37,651 nt of DNA from Bacteroidia bacterium. GTDB taxonomy: Bacteria > Bacteroidota > Bacteroidia > CAIKAF01. The stretch covers positions 1 to 37,651 of the forward strand of contig JACVCJ010000035.1 of the NCBI GenBank assembly GCA_016742095.1, in the 5' to 3' direction. The translations under genes and the position numbers were made by a program. Of this stretch, positions 22,174 through 30,984 are shown piece by piece (within the stretch, counting starts at the first letter, position 1; the number at the start of each line of letters is the position of its first letter). The notes beneath the pieces were generated by a model. It worked only from the letters and a program-made list of their open reading frames with translations. It searched no databases and was not told the DNA's origin.

Positions 22174-23409
22174 TTATGGTTTTGTTTGTTGCAGGTATGT
22201 GGTGTAACGATGTATAAGCGCCTCGAACATCAGGTCGCCGATCAGCTTGTAACCGGCGCCGGTAAAGTGGATCCGGTCGGATGCGGCCAGGCCGTTCGTC
22301 TGCCAGGTGGCCATACTCCCGAAGCCGCCCATGATGCTGAACACGTCCCATACGCTCAGTCCGCGCTCCTTTGCCATCTGGAACATGGCGTCCTTTACCG
22401 GACCGGCATTGTAGTTCACGTATTTCTTGCGGAAGTATGTATCGTTATTGGTAACAAACAGGATGGCACAGCCCGGAGCCGCCTGTTCGATCAGGTCCAG
22501 CAGGCGGCCGTAATTCTTCATGAACACTTCCTTGGAGAAATTGCTGCCGTGGGCGTCGTTCACCCCGATGGCCAGGATCACCAGGTCGGGTTCCAGCACC
22601 GAAAGATGTTCTGCAAATTTCTGGCACTTGAGGTAACTGGGCACCGAAGCGCCGTTCACGCCGATGGAATGGTAACTGAAGCCCGGATCGTCGTTCACGA
22701 ACTGTACGCCGTACAGGGTAAAAAAGTTCTGCCCCGGACGTGATCTGCGCAGCTGAAAATCGGCCACCTTTTCGTAACCGGAAAATTCGATCTCGGTATA
22801 GCCTTTGTCCGGGTAGGTGGTAATGCGCGCCGGCATGGCCGAAAGCGGGAATATCTCGAAAGAAGCGGAGTCGATACGGTGAAAGATCCGCAGTTTATTG
22901 AAGTCGTAATAACCCTGTACGCGGTTGTTGGGATCGATGCGAATTTCGGTAAGTGTATCGTATGTGGTAACACTGATGCCGCTCAGGCCCAATTCACAGG
23001 CAGAGCTCTGTACATTGCGGCAGGCCAGCCAGTTACCGCTGTAACTCACCGTGTAATTGGACGGACTGTTGGTCTTTGCCATTTTGAACGGGAATACAAA
23101 ACCGCGCGGGCCGCTCATACCCGGCAGCATGTGCTCCAGCTTATCGCGGAAACGCCCGCTGTGGATATCGGCCTGTACGTGGCTTCCGCCGATGTGTACA
23201 ATGTTCACCGAGCCTTTGCCCAGGGTGACCAGGTCGTCCATTTTTTTCAGGAAACGCAGCAGCCGGCTGCTGTCGCCGGGCGATTGTATGTAATTGAGGT
23301 CGTAACGTACAAAATTGTAGGGATGTTCCTGGTAGGGGTAATAGGGATACTGCGCACGCGCCGTAAGCGCTGCCAGGAACAGGATGATATATAAAAAGCT
23401 TTTCCTCAC
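22174..23409 (-). CDS. Secreted SGNH/GDSL-family protein, acetylation partner
   Basis: A 411-residue protein with a signal peptide (about 1-20, ending ARAQ). SGNH landmarks are HIGGSHVQAD (Ser76; the block-I GDS is changed to GGSH), AIGVNDAHG and DRIHFTGAGY (Asp/His near the C-terminus). The middle 140 residues are beta-rich and may bind sugar. The start is GTG at 23409, overlapping the stop of the previous gene by one base (TAGTG); no other in-frame start keeps the signal peptide. In AlgJ/AlgX-like and PatB-like systems such proteins take the acetyl group from the MBOAT protein. Here the MBOAT gene follows by 16 nt. Confidence 0.82.
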   Translation of the reverse strand: MRKSFLYIILFLAALTARAQYPYYPYQEHPYNFVRYDLNYIQSPGDSSRLLRFLKKMDDLVTLGKGSVNIVHIGGSHVQADIHSGRFRDKLEHMLPGMSGPRGFVFPFKMAKTNSPSNYTVSYSGNWLACRNVQSSACELGLSGISVTTYDTLTEIRIDPNNRVQGYYDFNKLRIFHRIDSASFEIFPLSAMPARITTYPDKGYTEIEFSGYEKVADFQLRRSRPGQNFFTLYGVQFVNDDPGFSYHSIGVNGASVPSYLKCQKFAEHLSVLEPDLVILAIGVNDAHGSNFSKEVFMKNYGRLLDLIEQAAPGCAILFVTNNDTYFRKKYVNYNAGPVKDAMFQMAKERGLSVWDVFSIMGGFGSMATWQTNGLAASDRIHFTGAGYKLIGDLMFEALIHRYTTYLQQTKP

Positions 23410-24833
23410 TATTTTTTACTGTCTGCCTGTGTCTGCAGGTCTTTCATCTGCTTGCGGAAGCGGTATTCGTTGTAATCGTCGATCAGGGCCTTGGTAAATA
23501 TTTCGGCAATGCGTTCGGCGCCGTCGCGGGTAAAGTGAATGTAATCCGGACCGGCCAGGCGTTGTTTTACCCAGCCCGGCATGGAATTACGTCCGCCCAT
23601 GGCCGCATACATGTCCCAGAAACCGCATCCCGTCTCAAACGAAGCTTCTTTCAGGGCGGTGCGCACTTCTTCGAGGTAAGGCCAGGTCTGTAACTGTCCG
23701 TTCACGCGTTTGCTCATATCGGCCGGACCGATCGTGATGATGCTTGCCTCCGGCGCTACCGCCTTCAGGTATTCCAGCTGGGCCTTGAATTCTGCCTTGT
23801 ATTTCTCCACGCTTTTCGGTCCGCCTACGGAGGGCAGCATATTTCCGCCGAATTCCATCAGGATCAGGCGCGTGTTCATCAGGGACATCATACGGCCGTA
23901 ACCGCTTTTTTCCACCATGGTAAAGCGGGTGCCCGCACTGCCGCGCATGGGCACATTGTCCACCGTAACCCCGGCACCGCCGTCCAGTGCAATACCGTAC
24001 ACATCGGGCGAAGGCCCGTTGAACTGCAGGGTAAAGCTGTTGGGCAGGCTTTCGAAACTGAGTTTAATTACGTTCACCCCATCGCCGGCTTTCAGATCGG
24101 CGCTTTTACCGTTCAGCGAAATGCTTACGCCTTCGGCACATTTACCGTAATACACGCGCACGGCGGTAATGTCTTTATTGCGTTCGTAACCGATATTGCT
24201 CTTGCTGAAACGTATGGAAGCACTGTTACCGCTGTAGCTGCAAACGGCCAGCATGGCGCCGTAGCGTTTGTGCGGGGCTTTCTGTTCGGTGGTACCGAAT
24301 ACGGCGTAGCGCGTCCAGTTCTCCGAAGCGCTCTGGAACACCGAAGAGGCCCCGATGGGCTGCACGGCAGGTACCAGTCCGGCCCCCGAACCGCCGAAGA
24401 GCTCCTGCAGACGGTCGCGCAGGTAACCGCTGATGCGGTCGCCCTCGATCTGTGAATCGCCGTAATGGATCACGCGCAGCAGGCTTTTCTTATGTTCGCG
24501 CACGGAATCCAGGGCGGCAAAGAACGGGTACAGCACTTCTTTATGCTGATCGGGATACTTGATGCGGGACGAATCTTTGGGATCGTTATGGAAAATTTTG
24601 AGGGAATCGGCAATGTTCAGCGAGTCGCGGATGAACAGGCTGTCGCGCTTAATGTCCAGCGCAAAAGAGGCGTCTTTGTAGGTAACGGTGTCCAGGAACA
24701 GCTGCGACAGGCTCATGAAGCGCAGTGTACCCATATTTCCCATCGTTACGCCGTCCTTCGGAAAAAGGAGGGACACCCCGCAAAGCAGGCCCAGGCAAAG
24801 CAACACAAAGAGTAAGACTTTTTTCGGCGTCAT
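23409..24833 (-). CDS. SGNH/GDSL-family protein with N-terminal membrane anchor
   Basis: A 474-residue protein with one N-terminal hydrophobic helix (about 6-24) as anchor or signal. Block I is HYGDSQIEGDR (Ser127), block III MEFGGN, and block V GPDYIHFTRDG (Asp and His). The C-terminus is basic (RKQMKDLQTQADSKK). Between the blocks, residues about 200-290 form a beta-rich insert that may bind carbohydrate. Its stop overlaps the GTG start of the next gene by one base, so translation is coupled. Together with the second SGNH protein and MBOAT it makes a three-gene O-acetylation cassette. Confidence 0.84.
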   Translation of the reverse strand: MTPKKVLLFVLLCLGLLCGVSLLFPKDGVTMGNMGTLRFMSLSQLFLDTVTYKDASFALDIKRDSLFIRDSLNIADSLKIFHNDPKDSSRIKYPDQHKEVLYPFFAALDSVREHKKSLLRVIHYGDSQIEGDRISGYLRDRLQELFGGSGAGLVPAVQPIGASSVFQSASENWTRYAVFGTTEQKAPHKRYGAMLAVCSYSGNSASIRFSKSNIGYERNKDITAVRVYYGKCAEGVSISLNGKSADLKAGDGVNVIKLSFESLPNSFTLQFNGPSPDVYGIALDGGAGVTVDNVPMRGSAGTRFTMVEKSGYGRMMSLMNTRLILMEFGGNMLPSVGGPKSVEKYKAEFKAQLEYLKAVAPEASIITIGPADMSKRVNGQLQTWPYLEEVRTALKEASFETGCGFWDMYAAMGGRNSMPGWVKQRLAGPDYIHFTRDGAERIAEIFTKALIDDYNEYRFRKQMKDLQTQADSKK

Positions 24834-24853
24834 CTGCGATCACATTATTTGGG

Positions 24854-24861
24854 CAAAAGTA
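24854..24861 (-). promoter_or_regulatory. -7 box of the acetylation cassette
   Basis: TACTTTTG on the minus strand matches TAnnTTTG exactly, 20 nt before the ATG at 24833. Confidence 0.55.
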
Positions 24862-24951
24862 ACGTTCACATTTGGCATATAGGTATACCACTCTAAATGT
24901 TTTCAACATAAAAAGTATTAAAAGCCGTTTTCCGCGCTGCTGTAAAATAGC

Positions 24952-24959
24952 TATTTTTG
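24952..24959 (+). promoter_or_regulatory. -7 box of yicC-metG
   Basis: TATTTTTG matches TAnnTTTG exactly, 18 nt before the ATG at 24978. It is divergent from the acetylation cassette promoter, about 90 bp away. Confidence 0.5.
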
Positions 24960-24977
24960 CCACAAACAGATAATTGA

Positions 24978-25853
24978 ATGCTTCAATCGATGACCGGCTT
25001 CGGCAAAAGTGCCGTTGAGACAGAAAACTACAGAATACGCGTTGAAATCCGTTGCCTGAACAGCAGAAATATGGATATTATCCTGAAACTGCCGGCGGCT
25101 TTCCGTGAATTTGAGTACGATCTGCGGAGCCGGATCAGTGAAATTCTGCTGCGCGGCAAAGCTGACGTATGGATCATGGCCGATGCGCTGCGTACCGAGA
25201 ACGGCGGCCGCCTCAACATGCCCATCGCGGTTTCGCTGTACAACGAACTGCTGCAGTTCAGCCGCCAGACGGGCGCTTCCGCCGATGGTATACTGGAATC
25301 GGTGATGCGGCAGCCCGACGTGTTCAAGACCGACGACACCACCGCGTCGGAAACAGATGCCAATGCCCTGCGCCGGGCCCTGGACGAAGCCCTGGAACAG
25401 GTAAAGGCCTTCCGCTTCCAGGAAGGTAAACACCTGGAAGAAGATATCCTGCTGCGTATAGACAACATCGCTGCCGGCAAAGAAGCCGTGAAGCCTTTTG
25501 AGCAGCCCCGCATAGAGCGCATGCGCCGCCGCCTGCAGGAGAACATACAGGCCACCCTGAACCTGGACGGCATGGACGCCAACCGCTTTGAGGAAGAGCT
25601 GATTTACTACATGGAAAAGCTGGACATTACCGAAGAAAAAGTGCGCCTGCAGGGCCACCTGAACTACTTTGGCGAAATTGTACGCGGCACCACGCCCGAT
25701 GCCGGACGTAAACTGGGCTTCCTGGCACAGGAGATCGGCCGCGAGATCAATACCATCGGCAGCAAGGCCAACGACGCCGATATCCAGAAAGTAGTGGTGG
25801 GCATGAAAGACGAACTGGAAAAAATAAAGGAACAATTACTGAACATCCTGTAA
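24978..25853 (+). CDS. yicC: YicC family protein
   Basis: A 291-residue cytoplasmic protein with the N-terminal signature MLQSMTGFGKS and the C-terminal DUF1732 signature FLAQEIGREINTIGSKAND. YicC proteins act as RNA-cutting or RNA-decay factors in several bacteria; the role here is inferred from family. Length matches (about 290). The stop is separated from the metG start by one base (TAAAATG), so the two genes are coupled. Usually yicC precedes gmk in other phyla, so this pairing with metG is less common. Confidence 0.92.
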   Translation: MLQSMTGFGKSAVETENYRIRVEIRCLNSRNMDIILKLPAAFREFEYDLRSRISEILLRGKADVWIMADALRTENGGRLNMPIAVSLYNELLQFSRQTGASADGILESVMRQPDVFKTDDTTASETDANALRRALDEALEQVKAFRFQEGKHLEEDILLRIDNIAAGKEAVKPFEQPRIERMRRRLQENIQATLNLDGMDANRFEEELIYYMEKLDITEEKVRLQGHLNYFGEIVRGTTPDAGRKLGFLAQEIGREINTIGSKANDADIQKVVVGMKDELEKIKEQLLNIL

Positions 25854-25854
25854 A

Positions 25855-28002
25855 ATGCATTCTGAAAAGGAACGATATACATTAACGGCAGCCCTTCCCT
25901 ATGCCAATGGTCCGGTACACATCGGGCACCTGGCCGGCTGCTACATTCCCGCCGACATCTATGCCCGCTACCTGCGCCTGCGCGGCCGCGACGTGCTTTT
26001 TGTGTGCGGGTCCGACGAACACGGTATTCCCATTACTATAAAAGCCCGCCAGGAAGGCGTTACGCCCCAGCAGGTGGTAGACAAGTACCACAAAATTATG
26101 GGGGATGCCTTCCGCGATTTCGGCATCAGTTTCGATATTTATTCACGCACCAGCGCCGATGTACACAAGAAGACCGCTTCGGATTTCTTCCTGAACCTGT
26201 ACGAAAAAGGCGAACTGCTGGAGAAAAGCTCCGAAGAGTTCTTCGATCCCGAAGCCGGGGAATTCCTGGCCGACCGGTACATTACCGGCACCTGCCCCAA
26301 CTGCGGCAACCCCGAAGCCTACGGCGACCAGTGCGAAAAATGTGGTAAATCGCTCAGTCCGGACGAACTCATCGACCCGCGCAGTAAACTCTCCGGCGCC
26401 ACCCCGGTAAAAAAGCCCACCAAACACTGGTACATAGACCTGGGCAAACACCAGGACACCTGGCTCAAGAGCTGGATCGCCGGTAAGAAAGACGAGTGGA
26501 AGCCCAACGTATACGGACAGTGCATGAGCTGGCTGGGCGAAGGCGAGAACAAGCTGAAACCCCGCGCCGTGACCCGCGACCTTTCCTGGGGCGTGCCCGT
26601 TCCCGAACAGGTGCCCGGCCACGAAGGCAAAGTGCTGTACGTATGGTTCGATGCACCCATCGGCTATATTTCGGCCACCAAAGATTTCTTTGAACGCGGT
26701 AACAAACCGGCCTGGGTAAAGGGCGAAAACTGGAAGGACTACTGGACGCAGGAAGGCGGCAGCAGCCTCATTCACTTCATCGGCAAGGACAACATCGTGT
26801 TCCACTGCATTATTTTCCCGGCCATGCTCGAGGCACACGGCGGACTGCTGCGCCCCGACAACGTACCGGCGAACGAATTCCTGAACCTCGAAGGCAATAA
26901 GATATCCACCTCGCGCAACTGGGCCGTGTGGCTGCACGAATACCTGCAGGAAATGCCCGGACGCGAAGACGAGCTGCGTTACGTGCTTACCTCGAACATG
27001 CCCGAGACCAAAGACAACGACTTTATCTGGAAATACGACGGCAGCGACAGCACCACCGACAGCTACCAGGCCAAGGTGAACAACGAACTGGTGAACAACC
27101 TGGGCAATTTTGTGCAGCGCGTGCTGGTGCTCACCCAGAAATATTTCGAAGGCAAAGTGCCCGAAGCGTCGCAGGATATCCTCGGCGACGAGCATGCGGC
27201 CCTGTATGCCCGCATCCGCGACAGCCGCAGCCAGGTGGAAGAACGCCTGGAGCGCTACGAATTCCGCGCGGCCCTGCTCGAACTCATGAAACTTTCGGGC
27301 TATGGCAACCAGTACATGCAGAGCTTCGAGCCCTGGAAACTGTTTGCTTCGGATCCGCAGAAAACGGCCCTGGTACTGCACAACTGCATACAGCTTACGG
27401 CGCACCTTTCGGTATTGCTGGCGCCTTTCCTGCCCAAAACCGCGGCCCGGCTGCAAAAACTGCTGCAACTGCACAACGCGGACTGGAACACGCTGGACCA
27501 GGACCGCATACTGGCCGTCGGTACAGAACTGGGCGCCCCGGAACACCTTTTTAAACGCGTAGAAGAAAGCGAAATAAACCGCCAGCTCGAAAAACTGGAA
27601 GCGGCCCGCAAAGCTTCCGAAGCCGACAAACCGGCCCCCGCTGCGGAAGAGAGCAAAGCCATTGCGGCGGCCAAAGAGGAAATTCAGTTCGACGATTTTG
27701 CCAGAATGGACATCCGCGTGGGCACCATACTGGAAGCCGAACGCGTGCCCAAGGCCGACAAACTGCTGCAGCTGAAGGTAGACACCGGTGTGGACGTACG
27801 TACCATACTGAGCGGAATTGCCATGCATTACACACCCGAACAGGTAGTAGGCCGGCAGGTTTGCGTGCTGATAAACCTGGCCCCGCGGAAAATGCGCGGT
27901 GTGGAAAGTGCCGGTATGATCCTGATGGCCGAGGACAGCGAAGGCAAACTGCACTTCGTTCGCCCCGAAAATATAATAAACAACGGCGCCGACGTACGAT
28001 AA
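25855..28002 (+). CDS. metG: Methionyl-tRNA synthetase with C-terminal tRNA-binding domain
   Basis: A 715-residue enzyme that charges tRNA-Met. The class I signature HIGH is at residues 22-25; the second signature is KISTS (349-353) instead of KMSKS, a variant I recall for this phylum. A zinc knuckle has Cys147, Cys150, Cys160 and Cys163. Residues about 365-560 form the anticodon-binding helical domain, and about 610-715 the Trbp111/EMAP-like tRNA-binding domain (FARMDIRVGTILEAE). An Ala/Glu/Lys-rich linker joins them (about 585-610). Start ATG lies one base after yicC. Confidence 0.96.
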   Translation: MHSEKERYTLTAALPYANGPVHIGHLAGCYIPADIYARYLRLRGRDVLFVCGSDEHGIPITIKARQEGVTPQQVVDKYHKIMGDAFRDFGISFDIYSRTSADVHKKTASDFFLNLYEKGELLEKSSEEFFDPEAGEFLADRYITGTCPNCGNPEAYGDQCEKCGKSLSPDELIDPRSKLSGATPVKKPTKHWYIDLGKHQDTWLKSWIAGKKDEWKPNVYGQCMSWLGEGENKLKPRAVTRDLSWGVPVPEQVPGHEGKVLYVWFDAPIGYISATKDFFERGNKPAWVKGENWKDYWTQEGGSSLIHFIGKDNIVFHCIIFPAMLEAHGGLLRPDNVPANEFLNLEGNKISTSRNWAVWLHEYLQEMPGREDELRYVLTSNMPETKDNDFIWKYDGSDSTTDSYQAKVNNELVNNLGNFVQRVLVLTQKYFEGKVPEASQDILGDEHAALYARIRDSRSQVEERLERYEFRAALLELMKLSGYGNQYMQSFEPWKLFASDPQKTALVLHNCIQLTAHLSVLLAPFLPKTAARLQKLLQLHNADWNTLDQDRILAVGTELGAPEHLFKRVEESEINRQLEKLEAARKASEADKPAPAAEESKAIAAAKEEIQFDDFARMDIRVGTILEAERVPKADKLLQLKVDTGVDVRTILSGIAMHYTPEQVVGRQVCVLINLAPRKMRGVESAGMILMAEDSEGKLHFVRPENIINNGADVR

Positions 28003-28004
28003 AC

Positions 28005-28034
28005 TTGATTATTCCGGCAATAATTCTAAATTTG
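28005..28034 (+). promoter_or_regulatory. Promoter of the 28054 gene
   Basis: TTG (28005-28007), a 19-nt spacer and TAAATTTG (28027-28034) match the Bacteroidota consensus. The ATG is 20 nt downstream. Confidence 0.65.
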
Positions 28035-28053
28035 TAAAAACACTGTCGGAACT

Positions 28054-28473
28054 ATGAAAAAAGGCGTAAAAATTGCAATAGGCATACTGGTTGCCGTACT
28101 GTTTATCGTTGCCGGTATCGTTTACTGGAACTATTATTTCGTATACAGGGAAGGTACCCGCGTAGGTATACTGTACAAACTCTCGAAAGAGGGGGCCGTA
28201 TTCAAAACCTATGAGGGCGAGATCATACAGCCCGGTATCCGCACTTCGAGCGACAGCAAGGTCGGCTCCAACGTTTTTCACTTTTCCATCAGCGACAATA
28301 AACTGGCCGAGCAGCTGAACAGCCTGCAGGGCAAAGAAATTGAGGTACATTACGTGCAGTACCGCCGCACACTGCCCTGGCGCGGCCGCAAATACCCGGA
28401 GCACGAGGGACAGTATGTGGTAGATAAATTTATATCGGTAAAAAATGAGAATCCGAACGGGTATGGCCTATAG
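28054..28473 (+). CDS. Uncharacterised membrane-anchored protein
   Basis: A 139-residue protein with one N-terminal membrane helix (about 6-27) and a beta-rich periplasmic part (GTRVGILYKLSKEGAVFKTYEGEI, ISDNKLAEQLNSLQGKEIEVHYVQY). The pattern matches a small conserved Bacteroidota family without known function. Its own promoter separates it from metG. The end overlaps the next gene, so the two are probably co-translated. Confidence 0.75.
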   Translation: MKKGVKIAIGILVAVLFIVAGIVYWNYYFVYREGTRVGILYKLSKEGAVFKTYEGEIIQPGIRTSSDSKVGSNVFHFSISDNKLAEQLNSLQGKEIEVHYVQYRRTLPWRGRKYPEHEGQYVVDKFISVKNENPNGYGL

Positions 28474-29185
28474 ATATACGTTTTTTTTCAGCCTTATCCT
28501 TCTCTTATGCAGTGCCGCACAGGCACAGAAAACCCTGGACGGCACCGAACTGCGTACGTCTAAAAAAGCCATTACCGTAAGTGCACAGGGCAAAGAACTG
28601 CCCTTTCAGATGTCGGAAGTATTCCGGTTTCGCCTGCATCCGCATTTCCACGACCATGAGGGCATGTACATCATGGATACCGTGGTGCTGATGACGCGCG
28701 GCTGGTTCCGGCAGCACAGCGGTCTGGAGAGCGGACTGGAGTCGATGCAGCTGCCCGGTAAGCATATAGACAAACTGACCCGCTTCCTGGTCTCCGTGGG
28801 CGACCCCATGAGTCCGAGCAGCAACAGCGATACCATCGGCATTAAAATTACCCTGAGCTACAAGGGCGGAGCGCGTTTCAAAAAGCCCTTCGACCTGGCC
28901 CTGCATGTAGACGGCAGCGATGCCCAGTCCATGGCCTGGGGCTATATGTCTTCCATGATCGATCTGCCGGCCCTGGGCGATTCCTGCATAACGGAAACCG
29001 TACCTCCGGAGATCGGCGATTTCCGTTCGGGCTTTATACAGGAGATACACCTTATGAATGCCATGCCGGCACGTATGCTTTTTAATTTTTCGGACGCAAA
29101 GCGCAGCATGTGCGTGGAAGCTTTTGAAAAAAAGGGCGTTAAAACCCACTGGGAAATTAAAAATATCGTTTTACGCTTTCCGTGA
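28445..29185 (+). CDS. Uncharacterised secreted protein
   Basis: A 246-residue protein with a signal peptide (RYTFFFSLILLLCSAAQAQ) cleaved near residue 27. Two starts are possible, ATG 28445 or ATG 28463; the second gives a more usual signal peptide and an 11-nt overlap with the preceding gene. The mature part is beta-rich and contains HPHFHDHEGMY, a His-rich stretch that may bind metal. No family recognised. It is probably co-transcribed with the genes on each side. Confidence 0.68.
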   Translation: MRIRTGMAYRYTFFFSLILLLCSAAQAQKTLDGTELRTSKKAITVSAQGKELPFQMSEVFRFRLHPHFHDHEGMYIMDTVVLMTRGWFRQHSGLESGLESMQLPGKHIDKLTRFLVSVGDPMSPSSNSDTIGIKITLSYKGGARFKKPFDLALHVDGSDAQSMAWGYMSSMIDLPALGDSCITETVPPEIGDFRSGFIQEIHLMNAMPARMLFNFSDAKRSMCVEAFEKKGVKTHWEIKNIVLRFP

Positions 29186-29209
29186 TGATGTAACAAATCG
29201 AAACCACAT

Positions 29210-29878
29210 ATGAGACCTAAACCCCTGCTTTATGCAGCAATGGTGGCCCTCATCACCTCCTGCGCTTCTAAAGAATCGGTCCAGGTTAAATTTATTCACG
29301 CAGCCGCCGGCGCAGGCCCGGTAGACGTCTACTTCCAGGACAAGCTGCTGGCCCCGGGCACGGTTTCGGGCAGATCAGCCGGGTATTTTACGGCAGAAAA
29401 AAAAGAAAAAGAACCCTATTACGGAGAGATCCGCTCCGGCAACGCCTCGCTGAGCACGGTGACCAACCCCGCCTGGGAAAACGGCAAACGATATACGGTA
29501 GTGCTTTTCGGCAATAATAACCAGCTGTCCAAAGAACTTTTCGGCGATAGCTATTCCATACCTTCCTCCGGGATGGCCAACCTGCGTTTTATGCATTTTG
29601 CTCCCGATATGCCCGAGGTAGACGTATACCTGGACAATAAGCTGCTGTTCGACGATGTTGCGTATTACGGCGATAATATTTTCAACGGCACACGCCCCTT
29701 TACCCAGGTGAATGCCGGTGGCATACACACAGTGGAAATACGCAGTACCGGCGGCACGGCACGCAGTTTTACACGCAGCTTCAGCCTGCAGCAGGGCAAT
29801 ACCTATACCCTGTTCACCCGTGGAAATGCGGCTGCTTCAGGAGCGGACGCCTTTGCCATGGAACTGGCCGTACACTAA
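29210..29878 (+). CDS. DUF4397 lipoprotein
   Basis: A 222-residue protein with a lipoprotein signal peptide (LITSC, lipidated Cys about 18). It shows two related beta modules: VKFIHAAAGAGPVDVYFQDKLL near 26 and LRFMHFAPDMPEVDVYLDNKLL near 124, the repeated start of DUF4397 domains. It is expected at the outer membrane or cell surface; the function of the family is unknown. It follows the secreted protein by 24 nt and converges on the lipoprotein gene at 29892. Confidence 0.87.
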   Translation: MRPKPLLYAAMVALITSCASKESVQVKFIHAAAGAGPVDVYFQDKLLAPGTVSGRSAGYFTAEKKEKEPYYGEIRSGNASLSTVTNPAWENGKRYTVVLFGNNNQLSKELFGDSYSIPSSGMANLRFMHFAPDMPEVDVYLDNKLLFDDVAYYGDNIFNGTRPFTQVNAGGIHTVEIRSTGGTARSFTRSFSLQQGNTYTLFTRGNAAASGADAFAMELAVH

Positions 29879-29891
29879 AAACGTATATGCA

Positions 29892-30386
29892 TCAGTTTTT
29901 AAAGGGTACATTAAAGAAACCCTCACGGATCTCCAGCAGGGTACCATCGTCGCTGCGGGCATTGAGCTCAAAGGCTCCGCTCACTTTCTGCGCGTCCATA
30001 TCAAGTGCGTCGAGCCTCACAAAGCCTTCCGTATCGAGGTGATGGTCCCGGAATATTTTTTCGAAATTATTATTCCCGTAGTAAAAAACGGTATTCGACC
30101 CGGTAAAAGGGATCGGCATTCCCAGGCTCTGCGGATCAAAATAGAAATTAAGCTTCATTTCGCCGTCCGGACGGTCTTTATTTACAAAGTTACCTACCCA
30201 GGAACCGGATACAAACAGGCGGTTATCCGAAGAAATAAGCGTGGCATTGGCCATTTTATTCGATGCCTTGAATTCCTGTCCGTTTATTTTACAGCGGAAA
30301 ATGGCATCGTTCCAGGCGGGTTTATCACAGGCGGTAACGGCATAGGCACAAAAAAGCAGAAGCAGGCCCGAACATATTTTTCTCAT
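29892..30386 (-). CDS. Small lipoprotein (NGQEFKA type)
   Basis: A 164-residue protein with a lipoprotein signal peptide (LLLLFCAYAVTAC, Cys about 20). The mature start FRCKINGQEFKASN is typical of DUF6252-like Bacteroidota lipoproteins, in which a beta sandwich follows. The TTG at 30401 is rejected in favour of ATG 30386, which gives a normal signal peptide. It converges with the DUF4397 gene; the 3' ends are 13 bp apart. Function unknown. Confidence 0.78.
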   Translation of the reverse strand: MRKICSGLLLLFCAYAVTACDKPAWNDAIFRCKINGQEFKASNKMANATLISSDNRLFVSGSWVGNFVNKDRPDGEMKLNFYFDPQSLGMPIPFTGSNTVFYYGNNNFEKIFRDHHLDTEGFVRLDALDMDAQKVSGAFELNARSDDGTLLEIREGFFNVPFKN

Positions 30387-30453
30387 AGGATCTTTTTTCA
30401 AAGATCTCTCTAAAATTGCGCTTACCCGCTACATCACATGTAGTATTTTGCGT

Positions 30454-30981
30454 TCAGGAAAGCTGTTTGTAGAATTCCCACATCAGGATACCGGCGGCCA
30501 CGGAAACATTGAGCGAATGTTTGGTGCCTTCCTGCGGAATTTCAATGGCCGAATCGCAGAGGGCCAGTATCTCCGGACTCACGCCCCGTACTTCGTTACC
30601 CAGCACCAGCACGTGTCTGGCATCGGCATCAAAAGGGCTGCGATGCAGCAATACGGGCTCATCGGTCTGTTCGGCGGCCCAGATGGTATATCCCTTTTCT
30701 TTGTAGGCGAGCAACACGGCGCCCAGGTCTTCAGCCTGCCGCCACTGAACCGTTTCGGTAGCTCCGAGGGCCGTTTTCTGAATTTCGGGTTCCGGCGGAC
30801 AGGGCGTATACCCGCCCAGGACCACGGATTCTATACGAAAAGCGTCGGCCGTGCGGAACACCGCGCCCACGTTATGCCCGCTGCGCACGTTATCCAGCGC
30901 CACCACGAGCGGAATTTTGGGGAGGCTTTTGAACGCTTCCTCCCCGATCCTTCCTAATTCTTCTAACTGCAGCTGACGCAT
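30454..30981 (-). CDS. SpoU/TrmH-family RNA 2'-O-methyltransferase
   Basis: A 175-residue SPOUT-fold enzyme with all three family motifs: NVGAVFRTADAF (motif 1, about 37-48), LVLGNEVRGVS (motif 2, about 124-134) and IPQEGTKHSLNVSVAAGI (motif 3, about 148-165). It adds a methyl group from S-adenosylmethionine to a ribose in tRNA or rRNA; the target base cannot be read. The gene follows maeB by 3 nt, which suggests one transcript, although the functions are unrelated. Confidence 0.92.
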   Translation of the reverse strand: MRQLQLEELGRIGEEAFKSLPKIPLVVALDNVRSGHNVGAVFRTADAFRIESVVLGGYTPCPPEPEIQKTALGATETVQWRQAEDLGAVLLAYKEKGYTIWAAEQTDEPVLLHRSPFDADARHVLVLGNEVRGVSPEILALCDSAIEIPQEGTKHSLNVSVAAGILMWEFYKQLS

Positions 30982-30984
30982 ACC

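Noticed and set aside
26143-27954. 603-codon open frame on the minus strand
   Set aside because: It is the antisense shadow of metG, caused by its codon use.
30431-30445. CTACAT-CAC-ATGTAG dyad as a terminator of the RNA methyltransferase gene
   Set aside because: There is no T tract on either side and the loop is only three bases.
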